The notes beneath the pieces were generated by a model. That model was not told the DNA's origin, did not search any database, and saw only the letters and a program-made list of their open reading frames with translations. 64,000 bases of DNA from Bradyrhizobium sp. WD16 (GTDB lineage: Bacteria; Pseudomonadota; Alphaproteobacteria; Rhizobiales; Xanthobacteraceae): NCBI RefSeq assembly GCF_024181725.1, contig NZ_CP028908.1:1736001-1800000 (forward strand). Direction: 5' to 3'. Shown here piece by piece: positions 16,215-24,648 of this stretch; position 1 is the stretch's first letter; every line of letters begins with the position of its first letter. The position numbers were made by a program, and so were the translations under genes.

Positions 16215-19200
16215 CTACCAGGCGTACCTCACCACGCCCTTGCCGGCGTAGCTCTCGGTCACGCTGGAGAACTCGCCCTCGAAGGTAGCGGCGATCGACC
16301 AGCCGCTCAGCCATTTCTTTTCGGCGGCGGCTGTGACCAGCGCGGCGTCGCTTGCCTGCCTTGCGCCGTTGACGACGAAGGCAGCCCCCGGCAGCGCCTG
16401 GAAGGTAGCGCCGATGCCGCGATCGGAATTGTAGTCATGCGCCCAGGCGACGCGGCTGCGCAGCGTGAGGATGCCGTCCTGCATAACGAACGATTTGTCG
16501 CCGCGCAGGCCGAGTTCGCTGCGGCTGCTGGTCACGCTCTTGGCGCCGTAAGCGAGCGCGAAGGTGCTGGCGCCTGCAACGACCGATTCCGCGTAGGCCG
16601 GCAGATCGAACGTGGTGAACTGGCCTGCGGCGTAAGGCGTGATGCCGACCCCTCCCGCGACGGGCGCGACAAAGCGGTAGCCGCCTTCGACACGGCCAGA
16701 CCAGGCATTGGCGTTGAAGCGGGCCCGCAACTGATCGATGCCGGCGATAGTCACCGTGCGATCCGTGGTGACATCCTGCCAGCCGTAAGCAAACGCTCCG
16801 GAGATGTAGGCTGCGCCGACGTTGTGCCGGACGAACGCGCCGGCCTGGAACAGATCGGAGCGCCCGGTCCCGTTGTTGGCCACGCTGAAATTGGTGCCGC
16901 CGCCGGCAAGCGCGAAGCCGGCGATCGTGAACGGCGAGAAGCGGTAATCGGCGCCGACGGCCGTGCCGTAGATCCGCGATGTCGTCGTGTCGGAACCGAC
17001 GGCCGTATTGCCATCGGTGGTCTGCACCCCGCCGAAGCCGGCGGCCCAGACGCTCCAGCGCTGGTCCGGTATCGCGGCGGGAGCCGCCTTGGTGTAGATC
17101 GCCGCCAGCGCATCATTCGGATTGCGCCGGCGCGCATATCCCAGGGCTTGCTCATCGGCGTAGCCATTGGCGTTGCCGCCCGCGCTGGCGCCGTCGCCGC
17201 GGCCGGCGATGAACGGATCGGTCATGATTCCCATGAACTGCGTCATGGCGCCGAACGTGGTCTGCTGCGATCCGGTCGCCGTCTGCCCGGCAGACTGCGA
17301 CAGGCCGTTAGCCGTAAGGTTGGCGTAGACCGCAGGAATGCCGCCGGTAGCGTTGAAGAAATTGGTCAGCGCGTTGCCGACGTTCTGCTGATTGACGTTC
17401 AAGCCGCCGGGAATCGAGAAATTCAGAGCGAGGTTGAGATACGCATTATTGGCATCGTAACTCAGGGTCGGAGTCATGTTCGTCGGCGTGTTCGTGCCGG
17501 TCACCGCGCCGAACGTGCCGTTGATTCCGCCGGTGGCCGTGAGGATGGTGTACTGCTTCTGCACATAGGCTCCGGATGCGAAAGTCGCGCCGACATTGGC
17601 GCCACCCAGCGTCGCCGTACCGGTGACAGTCGCAAACGACGCCGTGGCCGGATTGACCTGGAGCAGATATTGCGCGCCGGCCTGGAAGGCGAGATTGCCG
17701 GTGATGGCCATCGACGAGGTCGGCGTGCCGTTGCCCGGCGCGAACGTCCCGCTGATGGTGCTGTTGGCTCCGGTCACGGCGCCGGCGCCGCTCAGGGAGC
17801 CGAACGTCCGGTTGAAGCCGTTCAAATCCAGCGTCGCTCCGGCACCCACGGTAAAGGCGGTGCTGGCCCCAAACGCGCCGGCGGATCCGGCGCGCAACGT
17901 TCCGCCATTGACGTTGGTCGCGCCCGTATAGGTATTGGTCCCGGAGAGCAGCAAGGTGCCCGCGCCGTTCTTGTTGAGCGTACCGGCTGACGCGCCGTCG
18001 GCAACCACGCCTTGCAGCGTCGTCATGGTCGCGTCGGCAACGTCGATGGTCGACGCGCCGGCGAGCTTGAAGCCGCGGCCGTTGGCGAGCGTCGTCGTCG
18101 CCGTAACCGCCAGCGTGCCGCCGTTCGAAATGACGACGTCATTGGCGACGTTGCCGAGATTGACGGTGCTGGAAATCGAGACCGTACCGGCGCTGATGTT
18201 GACGTTGCCGATAAAGGTATTGGTTCCGGATAGCGTCAGCGTGCCCGAACCGGTCTTGTTGATGGCGGAGTTAATTCCCCCGGCCGTGAGGCCGGTGCCA
18301 CCGATGGTGTTGGCGTAGGTTACGTTGCCGCCGGACACGCCGATATTCGCCAAGACGCCGCTGAGGAAAATGCCGGCCCCCTGCGCCGCGCCCGCCGAGG
18401 TGCCGAACCCATTGATGGCACTTGGGCCCTGTCCGGTACCGGAGCTACCGGCGGCGCCGCCGGTGACGGCGGCGCCCGAGATCGGCGAATCCAGAATGGT
18501 CAGGGTGCCGCCGGTAGCGACGTAGATGGCGCCCCCGTTCGCGGCGCCGCCGTTGCCGCCAGTGCCGCCGTCGGAGCCGGGTCCAGGTCCGCCAGCACCA
18601 CTGGCATTGGTAGCGCCGTCGCCGCCCGTTCCGCCGGAACCACCGTTGGCGTTGCCGGAACCGCCACTGTTATTCGGGGTGTAGGTCGAGCTGTTGGTGG
18701 TTCCCGAACCACCGCCACCGCCACCGCCGTCGCCCAAGGTTCCGCCCGCCGTGCCTGTCGTGCCTTGGCCGCCGGCGTGCCCGCCGGTCCCGCCTGCGCC
18801 GCCGCCGCCGCTGGCGCCGCCATTATTGGCCGCACCGCCGGCGCCGCCATCGCCGCCTTTGACCGGATCGGCGGCAACGTTCTGGGCGCTGCCGCCATTG
18901 CCGCCGGCGCCTCCCGTGGCGGTGTTGCCGGTGAACGTCACCGCCGTCAGGGTGACGTTAGCGCCGCTTCCGACCAGCAGGCCGCCGCCCGCGCCGAGGC
19001 CGCCGCCACCGCCACCGCCCGAGCCGTATGCAAGCCCGCCGCTAAAATAGCCGTTCTGGCCGTTCTGGCCATTACCGCCGATCGCCGCGGTGTTTGTGAT
19101 GGCAAGATTTGAAATGCTCACCGTCGGCGCGTTGGCGCCGTTGACCTGGATTCCCTGAAAGGATGACGCACCGTTGATGGTCTGGCCGTTGCCGGTAATG

Positions 19201-19508
19201 TTGACGATGACGTTGGCGTTGCTGGCCTGAATTTGCGCGAGCGAACTCGAAAGCGTAAATCCGCTGACGAAATTGATGCTGACGGTCGAGTTCGCGCCGG
19301 CGGCAGCGACGGCTGCGACAGCGGTATTCCAGTCCGTCTGGTTGGCTACGTCGATCGCCATCGCCGGCGTGGCGAACAAACCTGCCGCCGCAATAATGAA
19401 CAGAGCGCCCCATCGCGGCATACGCTTTTCAGCGGCGACAGGCACAAGTGCCGTCGTTCGAAGCAGGAAACCGGTGTCCGCCTCGAAATCGAATCCGGCA
19501 ATCGACAT
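16215..19508 (-). CDS. Glycine-rich autotransporter (type V secretion), beta-helix passenger plus barrel
   Basis: From ATG 19508 the product is 1,097 residues. A long signal region ends near LFATPAMA (about 51). A beta-helical passenger follows, broken by a very glycine-rich segment (coded at about 18,530-19,060; repeats such as GGNGGAANGG and GGGGGGSG) that recalls mycobacterial PE_PGRS composition. Two autotransporter-associated beta-strand repeats are visible (SGTLTLSGTNTFIGNV and AGTLLLSGTNTYTGATNV). The last ~270 residues form an outer-membrane barrel (WSVWAAGFGGVQ... to VVRYAW) ending in Trp. No protease or pertactin-specific motif was seen. The role is probably surface adhesion. A later start at 19421 (MPRWGALF) would give a shorter, more ordinary signal peptide. 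Confidence 0.85.
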   Translation of the reverse strand: MSIAGFDFEADTGFLLRTTALVPVAAEKRMPRWGALFIIAAAGLFATPAMAIDVANQTDWNTAVAAVAAAGANSTVSINFVSGFTLSSSLAQIQASNANVIVNITGNGQTINGASSFQGIQVNGANAPTVSISNLAITNTAAIGGNGQNGQNGYFSGGLAYGSGGGGGGGLGAGGGLLVGSGANVTLTAVTFTGNTATGGAGGNGGSAQNVAADPVKGGDGGAGGAANNGGASGGGGAGGTGGHAGGQGTTGTAGGTLGDGGGGGGGSGTTNSSTYTPNNSGGSGNANGGSGGTGGDGATNASGAGGPGPGSDGGTGGNGGAANGGAIYVATGGTLTILDSPISGAAVTGGAAGSSGTGQGPSAINGFGTSAGAAQGAGIFLSGVLANIGVSGGNVTYANTIGGTGLTAGGINSAINKTGSGTLTLSGTNTFIGNVNISAGTVSISSTVNLGNVANDVVISNGGTLAVTATTTLANGRGFKLAGASTIDVADATMTTLQGVVADGASAGTLNKNGAGTLLLSGTNTYTGATNVNGGTLRAGSAGAFGASTAFTVGAGATLDLNGFNRTFGSLSGAGAVTGANSTISGTFAPGNGTPTSSMAITGNLAFQAGAQYLLQVNPATASFATVTGTATLGGANVGATFASGAYVQKQYTILTATGGINGTFGAVTGTNTPTNMTPTLSYDANNAYLNLALNFSIPGGLNVNQQNVGNALTNFFNATGGIPAVYANLTANGLSQSAGQTATGSQQTTFGAMTQFMGIMTDPFIAGRGDGASAGGNANGYADEQALGYARRRNPNDALAAIYTKAAPAAIPDQRWSVWAAGFGGVQTTDGNTAVGSDTTTSRIYGTAVGADYRFSPFTIAGFALAGGGTNFSVANNGTGRSDLFQAGAFVRHNVGAAYISGAFAYGWQDVTTDRTVTIAGIDQLRARFNANAWSGRVEGGYRFVAPVAGGVGITPYAAGQFTTFDLPAYAESVVAGASTFALAYGAKSVTSSRSELGLRGDKSFVMQDGILTLRSRVAWAHDYNSDRGIGATFQALPGAAFVVNGARQASDAALVTAAAEKKWLSGWSIAATFEGEFSSVTESYAGKGVVRYAW

Positions 19509-19779
19509 GACGGAGCACCCCAGCAATGTGTGATTGTGGCTCGAAAAAGATGTACGCGACGCTCGCAATCCATGCAGACAACTTGAGGGTAATGACTCGC
19601 TTGGCATTCTACTCGATGGCGAGTGAAAAGAGGGGTTCCACGGGCGCTTTGCAAGCCCGGCCCCGGCACTTTGCAAGCCGATGTTGCCGATCAGCAACAA
19701 TCGGCCGGCAACGAGCGGACCGTCGCTGGATCAGGCGCAACTTCCGTTCTGGGTCACGTGCGGACGGCGCCCTGGCAAG

Positions 19780-19935
19780 AACCTTCTGACGTCTTGCAGC
19801 ATTGGCCGGGTGCTGCTTCGGCGCCAGCCCGATCCAGGCCGCAAGACTGCGCCCCGATGAGAAGGTATTCCAGTCGCCGATCTCGGCAACCAATGCGGCG
19901 GCGGCGGCCGGGCCTGGGATCTCCGCCGGCCGCCG
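19780..19935 (-). pseudogene. IS110-family transposase fragment
   Basis: The minus-strand peptide EIPGPAAAAALVAEIGDWNTF followed by SSGRSLAAWIGLAPKQH matches the second (Transposase_20) domain of IS110 transposases, where a helix-hairpin-helix precedes the AEIGD and AWxGLxP blocks. The conserved Gly of PGxG and the following SGGK block are missing or out of frame. Only about 50 codons remain, so it is inactive. Confidence 0.6.
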
Positions 19936-20529
19936 GTGAAGGTCGGGATTAAGGAGGTCGACGAACTGCTCGACGCGATCCAGCGCTACACGGGCCTTAG
20001 TGACGTCGGCGCGAGTCTGCTGACCACGTTCCCGGTGTTGTTGATGGGCATCTGCCTGCTGGGGACGGCATGGCTGCGCGGATGGATGGGAAAGCGGGCT
20101 GGCATCGCCTCCGGTGCCCTGCTCATTCTTCTCGCCTGTCTGGTCCGCTGGGTATGGGCGCAGGCGGTCGCGCTGGTGTTGACCGCCATTATCGGCGGCG
20201 ACGGCATCGCCATCGTCCAGGCGTTGATGCCGGGCGTCATCAGCCGCCGGGCTGGAGCACGCAGCGGCCGCCTGATGGGCTTCTACTCCACCGCGATCAT
20301 GGGAGGAGCGTTGATATCCAGCACGGCCTGCGCCTGGATCGGGCAGGTCTGGGGCTGGCCGACCGCGCTGGGCATCTGGGCACTGCCAGCTCTCCTCGGG
20401 CTGGGCATCTGGCTTCAGGTGGCGCAGGGGCCGCAAGAGTTTGGGAGATTAGTGCAACGCCGCTCGGTGCACCGTGCGCCACGCGCATGGTTGTTGATGC
20501 CGTTCTTCGGCCTCGGCACGGGTGCCTAA
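19936..20529 (+). pseudogene. CynX/NimT-type MFS transporter fragment
   Basis: The frame of about 195 residues holds roughly five hydrophobic helices (TGLSDVGASLLTTFPVLLMG, IASGALLILLACLVRWVW, IGGDGIAIVQALMPGVISRR, GALISSTACAWIGQVWGW, ALGIWALPALLGLGIWL). These match the N-terminal half of cyanate/2-nitroimidazole transporters of the CynX family, including the MPGVI-type block. The true N-terminus is replaced at about 19,975 by sequence next to the IS110 fragment, and the second half is missing after LLMPFFGLGTGA. It cannot make a full transporter. Confidence 0.65.
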
Positions 20530-20575
20530 ACACATCGGCCGGGAACTGATTGCCAAGGGTTAGTTTCATCAAATT

Positions 20576-20677
20576 CCAAATGATCATCTGCGCAAGGCCA
20601 ACCGCCGCGCGTTGCTCGCCGAATTCGATATGCAGGGCTTGCTGGAGCCGGGTGATGCGGAGGTCCAGGTCGATGAC
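20576..20677 (+). other. Orphan coding-like fragment read into repeat element A
   Basis: One plus frame gives NDHLRKANRRALLAEFDM and then QGLLEPGDAEVQVDD with no stop before it meets the A element at 20,678, through which it stays open to the TAG at 20,750. The peptide looks protein-like but I do not recognise it. There is no start codon with a ribosome site. It is most likely the tail of a destroyed gene. Confidence 0.3.
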
Positions 20678-20752
20678 CTAGTGTCCCGTCTCCGAATTAC
20701 CGCTCCATTTGCCTCACCCTCGCACGGTCATTCGGAGACATCGGGACACTAG
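20678..20752. repeat. Palindromic element A, copy 1
   Basis: A 75-bp palindrome bounded by CTAG. The left arm CTAGTGTCCCGTCTCCGAAT pairs with a right arm ATTCGGAGA-CATCGGGACACTAG, which has three extra bases (ATC) bulged. The central loop carries GCTCCATTTGCCTCACCC. The plus strand is open in one frame (VSRLRITAPFASPSHGHSET) up to the closing TAG. Confidence 0.9.
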
Positions 20753-20765
20753 CAAAATCAAAAAG

Positions 20766-20844
20766 CTAGTGTGGCTCATGTCTCGCAATTGCCTGCGAGA
20801 GACTGGCCGCAAAGTCGGTAGGCAATTGCGAGACGCCACACTAG
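20766..20844. repeat. Palindromic element B, copy 1
   Basis: A 79-bp palindrome, also bounded by CTAG. The left arm is CTAGTGTGGC-TCAT-GTCTCGCAATTGCCT and the right arm is its complement without the TCAT bulge. It is joined to element A by the linker CAAAATCAAAAAG and shares its last CTAG with the next A copy. Confidence 0.9.
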
Positions 20845-20915
20845 TGTCCTGTCTCCGAATTACCGCTCCATTTGCCTCACCCACGCACGGTAATTCGGAG
20901 ACATCGGGACACTAG
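20841..20915. repeat. Palindromic element A, copy 2
   Basis: Same design as copy 1, with a few substitutions (GTCCTGTCTCCG in the left arm, GGTAATTCGG in the right arm). It begins in the CTAG that ends B copy 1, showing a head-to-tail A-B-A-B array with a unit of about 163 bp. Confidence 0.9.
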
Positions 20916-20928
20916 CAAAATCAAAAAG

Positions 20929-21007
20929 CTAATGTGGCTTATGTCTCGCAATTGCCTACGAGAGACTGGCCGCAAAGGCGGTAGGCAATTGCGAGACGCC
21001 ACACTAG
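20929..21007. repeat. Palindromic element B, copy 2
   Basis: Same as B copy 1 apart from scattered changes (CTAATGTGGC at the left end, AAAGGCGGTAGG in the loop). It closes the tandem array 18 bp before the VOC pseudogene. Confidence 0.9.
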
Positions 21008-21025
21008 TGGAGCGAATTTGAACGT

Positions 21026-21469
21026 TCAGATCCCCGTTTCACGGCAGACGACAACGCGCCAGCCATCCGGGTCTGAGTACGTGAAGCTGCGCCCAAGCCG
21101 ATATGGATTCTCCGGCTCAACCGGTGCATGGCCCATCCGATACATACGGTCGTTCAGCCAATTATAGGCTGCGGTTTCCGTCACATAGAGGACGATGAGG
21201 CTATCGAGACTGGGGGCAGGGCAAGCACTGCCTGCTTCACGCTGGGTAAATTTCAAGATGCACGGCCTTTCCGGGAAGCCCAAGCATAACGCCGTCATAG
21301 TCGGCATGCGCCTGGAAGCGGGCGAGTTCCGGCAAGCCCAGTCCATCCCGGTAGAAAGCAATCACATCACTGAGCTTGTCCGTTGGCCGAGCGCGATACG
21401 CACCTGGACGGCCACCGCGTTTTCGCCAAGCGCGTATTGGGTTTCTCGCGGTTGGTTATGATCGTTCAT
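21026..21469 (-). pseudogene. VOC (glyoxalase/bleomycin-resistance) family protein with two frameshifts
   Basis: The gene starts with a good ribosome site (GAAGGAG) and ATG 21469 and reads MNDHNQPRETQYALGENAVA. It then shifts near 21,410, where an extra CT would restore VRIARPTDKLSDVIAFYRDG and the following LGLPELARFQAHADYDGVML. A second shift near 21,250, one extra A, separates LPGKAVHLE from FTQREAGSACPAPSLDSL. The tail NWLNDRMYRMGHAPVEPENP and DPDGWRVVVCRETGI is typical of VOC proteins. Removing three bases would give one intact protein of about 147 residues. It was probably cotranscribed with the YdcZ-type gene 22 bp upstream. Confidence 0.8.
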
Positions 21470-21491
21470 GTTGCTTCTCCTTCTTTGAAAT

Positions 21492-21965
21492 TTACGTGCC
21501 GGGCTGGGTCAGGCGCCAGAGGCTTGGCCACTGCATGACAAGGACGCCCGTGACGACGACAGCGGCTCCAATGAGACGAGGTAGGGTTAGCGGCTTGGCC
21601 TCAAATCCCACCAGGCCAAAATAGTCGGCGGCCAGCGAAGCCAGGATCTGCCCAGCGATGACGACGGTCATGAAACTGGCGGCACCCAGTTTCGGCGCCA
21701 GCAGAAGTGCCGCTGTTATGTAGATCACCCCCACGATGCCGCCGATCCATATCCATCTGGGTTGGTCTGCCAGACTGGCGATCGACGGGCCTGAGACCCG
21801 AAGCGCCAACATGACCGGCACAACGCAAATGGCGCTCACCGCCAGCGACAACATCGTCGCCCAGAGAGGATGCCCCAAGGCCCGGCCGAGGGCCGCATTG
21901 GCGCCAGCCTGCAGGGGCACAAGCGCCCCGGCGATCAGCGCAGCAATGAAGGTGACAGATTGCAT
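21492..21965 (-). CDS. DMT-superfamily small membrane transporter (YdcZ/DUF606)
   Basis: The 157-residue protein consists of five hydrophobic helices. Landmarks are AGALVPLQAGANAALGRALG, HPLWATMLSLAVSAICVVPVML, GGIVGVIYITAALLLAPKLGAAS and VVIAGQILASLAADYFGLVGF, a signature of the YdcZ/DUF606 family. The start MQSVTF at 21965 is chosen because it begins the first helix. Function in this family is poorly known; small-molecule efflux is assumed. It faces a LysR gene across 81 bp and precedes the VOC pseudogene. Confidence 0.82.
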   Translation of the reverse strand: MQSVTFIAALIAGALVPLQAGANAALGRALGHPLWATMLSLAVSAICVVPVMLALRVSGPSIASLADQPRWIWIGGIVGVIYITAALLLAPKLGAASFMTVVIAGQILASLAADYFGLVGFEAKPLTLPRLIGAAVVVTGVLVMQWPSLWRLTQPGT

Positions 21966-22046
21966 CGGAAGACCTTTCGCAAAGGGCAGGGTCTCCCTCC
22001 TATCCATTTGCCCTTCTTATTTGAAATTCATATTTTCCCACATATT

Positions 22047-23024
22047 ATGCACAGCATGAATAATCTTCGCGGAATCGACCTCAACCTGCTTGTTGTTCTC
22101 GATACGCTGTTGGTTGAACGGCATGTGTCACGCACGGCGCTGCGCCTGAATATGAGCCAACCAGCCGTCAGCCATGCGCTCGCACGATTGCGTTCTTTGC
22201 TCGATGATCCGTTGTTTACCCGGCAAGGCGGCGGTCTGGCGCCGACCATACGGGCCATGGAACTATCGAAGCCACTGGCTGAAGCGCTGGCCCAAATCCG
22301 CACCGTGCTTGGGCCGGATAGCTTTGAGGCCGGTCGCACAAAACACACCTTCAGGCTGGCAATGTCCGACTATGGCGCGGAGATCGTCTTGCCAAACCTA
22401 TTGCGCGCACTGCGGCGCTCCGCCCCGAGTATCGATCTTGCTGTCACCCAACTGAGCCGCGAGGGAATGATCGCCGGAATTATGGATGGAGACATCGATC
22501 TTGGACTGGGTGTGTTTCCGCTATTGCCCGAGCAGATCCTTCCCGAATTTTTGCTCAACGATGACTATGCCTGCCTGATCGACCGGGCCACACTTCCCCT
22601 CTCCGCGCACTCGATCGACCTGGACACTTATCTCGCCCGCCCCCATGCGCTCGTGGCTGTTCATGGCGAGGCGTCAACGGAAATCGATGAAGCTATCCAT
22701 GCGGCCGGATATGCCCGACGTGTTGCACTTATCATCCCGCATTGGAGCGTGGCGCCAAAGACGATCGCGGGAACGGATCTGATTTTGACCGTGGCCCGGA
22801 ATAGTCTGCAATCCTCCCTGGAGGACAAACGGCTGGCCGTTCTTCCGCCACCGATCCCGCTTCCGGCCATTCCCTTCAGGCAGATTTCACACAAAAGACG
22901 CCGGAGCGATCCGGCACTTCGCTGGCTGCGGGAGATGATCGTTGCGTCTACGGCGCATTGCGCCGAACTGGCATATCCGCCGGTTGCATCGCCGCAACCG
23001 CCATCGTCAGGCAATATCAAATGA
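22047..23024 (+). CDS. LysR-family regulator
   Basis: The product is 325 residues: a winged helix-turn-helix of the NodD/SyrM-like branch (NLRGIDLNLLVVLDTLLVERHVSRTALRLNMSQPAVSHALARLRSLLDDPLF) and an effector domain starting at about 95 (TFRLAMSDYGAEIVLPNLL). The ATG at 22047 or the one at 22056 could be used. It is divergent from the YdcZ-VOC pair, with TTTGAAATTCATATTTTCCC in the gap as a possible operator region. Base composition is a little less GC-rich than the neighbours, in line with an accessory origin. Confidence 0.85.
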   Translation: MHSMNNLRGIDLNLLVVLDTLLVERHVSRTALRLNMSQPAVSHALARLRSLLDDPLFTRQGGGLAPTIRAMELSKPLAEALAQIRTVLGPDSFEAGRTKHTFRLAMSDYGAEIVLPNLLRALRRSAPSIDLAVTQLSREGMIAGIMDGDIDLGLGVFPLLPEQILPEFLLNDDYACLIDRATLPLSAHSIDLDTYLARPHALVAVHGEASTEIDEAIHAAGYARRVALIIPHWSVAPKTIAGTDLILTVARNSLQSSLEDKRLAVLPPPIPLPAIPFRQISHKRRRSDPALRWLREMIVASTAHCAELAYPPVASPQPPSSGNIK

Positions 23025-23145
23025 GTCCTGAGCCTGGCACTACTTTGGCAGATTTTTGGCTGAGAGTAGCCTGTGGCAGTGCGGGCATTGATTCCGTGTG
23101 GCCATCGCGCAGAATATCGCGCCATGGCGTATAATCGGCGGCAGC

Positions 23146-23235
23146 TGGCGGAGAGGGAGGGATTCGAACCCCCGATAGGCTTGCACCTATGCCGCATTTC
23201 GAGTGCGGTGCATTCGACCACTCTGCCACCTCTCC
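23146..23235 (-). tRNA. tRNA-Ser (anticodon CGA)
   Basis: The minus strand folds as a class II tRNA: acceptor GGAGAGG/CCTCTCC, D arm AGAGTGGTCGAATG, anticodon stem CCGCA/TGCGG with loop CTCGAAA, a long variable arm, T arm with GGTTCGAATCC and an encoded CCA at 23146-23148. It reads UCG. Its 3' end faces the rearranged accessory region. Confidence 0.95.
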
Positions 23236-23563
23236 GCGGGGCCGGACGGCGCGAGGCGGTCCGAGGTCGGGGCGTGTTCTAGGCGAGGAATCTTCCAGAG
23301 ACAAGGCCGGACGGGACACTCGCCGCAGCCATGACCGGCCGCGGATTCGGAGACCCTGTTTTCGAGACACCCGCGGCGCGGGCGCCTCAGGATGAGGACA
23401 GCCTTCGAGCGATTGCGAAATCCGGTCCGCAGGGGCAGTGGCAACCGGTCGAGATAGACGACGACAACGGTGGGGCGCGGCTGCCGGGGCTGCCCGCGGG
23501 CCCAAGACGGCAAAAAGATTCGCCAGAACAGCCACTTGGGGGCATTCTCGACGCTATTTCGAC
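23236..23563. other. Intergenic region without a recognised gene
   Basis: No coding frame with a ribosome site or family resemblance is seen. The stretch CGGCGCGGGCGCCTCAGGATGAGG at about 23,371-23,394 resembles a degraded REP-type repeat with a small CCTCA/TGAGG hairpin. The remainder has no structure that I can name. Confidence 0.4.
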
Positions 23564-23591
23564 TTGACTCCTCGCCCTCGGCGGCTATAAC
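23564..23591 (+). promoter_or_regulatory. Predicted sigma-70-type promoter of rplU-rpmA
   Basis: TTGACT at 23564-23569 and TATAAC at 23586-23591 are 16 bp apart, pointing at rplU. The leader of about 165 nt contains a hairpin GGATC-GCAT-GATCC at about 23,713-23,726, a possible site for ribosomal-protein feedback. Confidence 0.6.
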
Positions 23592-23760
23592 TCCTCCGAC
23601 CGGCGCGGGGGATCTCGCGCCGTTTGTTTTGGCGCGTGTCGTCTGGCAAGCCGTCTTGGCGGGACCAGCGCAGGCGCCGAATTAAACCCAACGACTGGAA
23701 AAAGCCCGCCCGGATCGCATGATCCGAGGCGTGGACCATAGAACACGAAGGACAAAAACG

Positions 23761-24156
23761 ATGTTCGCAGTCATCAAAACCGGCGGCAAGCAATACCGCG
23801 TCGCCCCGGATGATGTGCTTGAAATTGGCAAGATCGAGGGCGAAGTCGGCTCGATCGTGCAGCTCGGCGAAGTCCTGCTGCTCGGCGGCGACACGCCGGT
23901 GGTGGGCGCCCCGCTGGTCGCCGGCGCCTCGGTGGCCGCCGAAGTGGTGGACCACAAGCGCGGCCCGAAGGTCATCGCCTTCAAGAAGCGCCGCCGCAAG
24001 AATTCCCGCCGCAAGCGCGGCTATCGCGACGAGATCACCGTGATCCGCATCACCGAGATCCTCGCCGAGGGCAAGGCGCCGAGCAAGGCAGCCAAGCCGA
24101 GGGTGAAAAAGGCCAAGGCTCCCAAGGCCGAGGCCGCGCCGGAAGCGGCGGCCTGA
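23761..24156 (+). CDS. rplU: 50S ribosomal protein L21
   Basis: A 131-residue ribosomal protein with the L21 core (MFAVIKTGGKQYRVAPDDVL to RKRGYRDEITVIRITEI). The last ~28 residues are a Lys/Ala-rich tail (KAAKPRVKKAKAPKAEAAPE) beyond the usual 100-odd residue length, as is common in alphaproteobacteria. A GAAGGAC precedes the start. It is the first gene of the rplU-rpmA operon. Confidence 0.97.
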   Translation: MFAVIKTGGKQYRVAPDDVLEIGKIEGEVGSIVQLGEVLLLGGDTPVVGAPLVAGASVAAEVVDHKRGPKVIAFKKRRRKNSRRKRGYRDEITVIRITEILAEGKAPSKAAKPRVKKAKAPKAEAAPEAAA

Positions 24157-24239
24157 GCCAGGCAACCTGAGACAAACAAAACGTGAAATGATTCCGTCAA
24201 GGAATCGGGTTAAAGACACAGCGAGTTTGGAGACGAGCA

Positions 24240-24509
24240 ATGGCTCATAAAAAGGCAGGCGGTTCGTCGCGCAACGGGCGCGATTCCGCTGGCAAGCGCC
24301 TCGGCATCAAGGCCTTCGGTGGCGAACACGTCATCCCGGGCAACATCATCGCGCGTCAGCGCGGCACCACCTGGCATCCCGGCCTCAACGTCGGCATGGG
24401 CACGGACCATACGATCTTCGCCAAGGCGGAAGGTCGCGTGGAATTCCGCGCCAAAGCCAACGGCCGCACCTTCATCTCTGTCATTCCGATGACCGAGGCG
24501 GCCGAATAG
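24240..24509 (+). CDS. rpmA: 50S ribosomal protein L27
   Basis: The 89-residue product reads [20 protein letters not shown] and continues with GVKxFGGExV-type and GTxWHPGxNVGMGxDHTIFA-type blocks of L27. It lines the peptidyl-transferase region of the 50S subunit. There is no N-terminal extension of the type that needs cleavage in Firmicutes. It follows rplU by 83 bp and is followed by a terminator. Confidence 0.97.
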   Translation: MAHKKAGGSSRNGRDSAGKRLGIKAFGGEHVIPGNIIARQRGTTWHPGLNVGMGTDHTIFAKAEGRVEFRAKANGRTFISVIPMTEAAE

Positions 24510-24569
24510 ACGGTGGACCAAAGCTTCGTCCGCCGGCCCTGTTGAACCGGCGGAGCAGGCGACAGCTCC

Positions 24570-24608
24570 AAAGGGGAGGCGGGTGACCGGCCTCCCCTTT
24601 TCGTTTTC
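24570..24608 (+). terminator. Rho-independent terminator after rpmA
   Basis: Stem AAAGGGGAGG (24570-24579) and CCTCCCCTTT (24591-24600) with an 11-nt loop, followed by TCGTTTTCG. It ends the rplU-rpmA transcript and lies about 40 bp before the next gene. Confidence 0.8.
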
Positions 24609-24648
24609 GCGTTTGATTTGTTGCCCTCGCGAATTTCAGGAGCGTCCC

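Noticed and set aside
16173-17990. 605-codon open frame antisense to the autotransporter barrel
   Set aside because: The autotransporter frame has clear family repeats and a C-terminal aromatic; the opposite frame has no recognisable domain or start signal.
19609-20436. 275-codon minus-strand frame as one gene
   Set aside because: Only the part near 19,780-19,935 resembles a transposase; the rest is antisense to the CynX fragment.
20678-21007. CRISPR array
   Set aside because: The units are palindromic, alternate between two types and have constant linkers rather than variable spacers; no cas genes are nearby.
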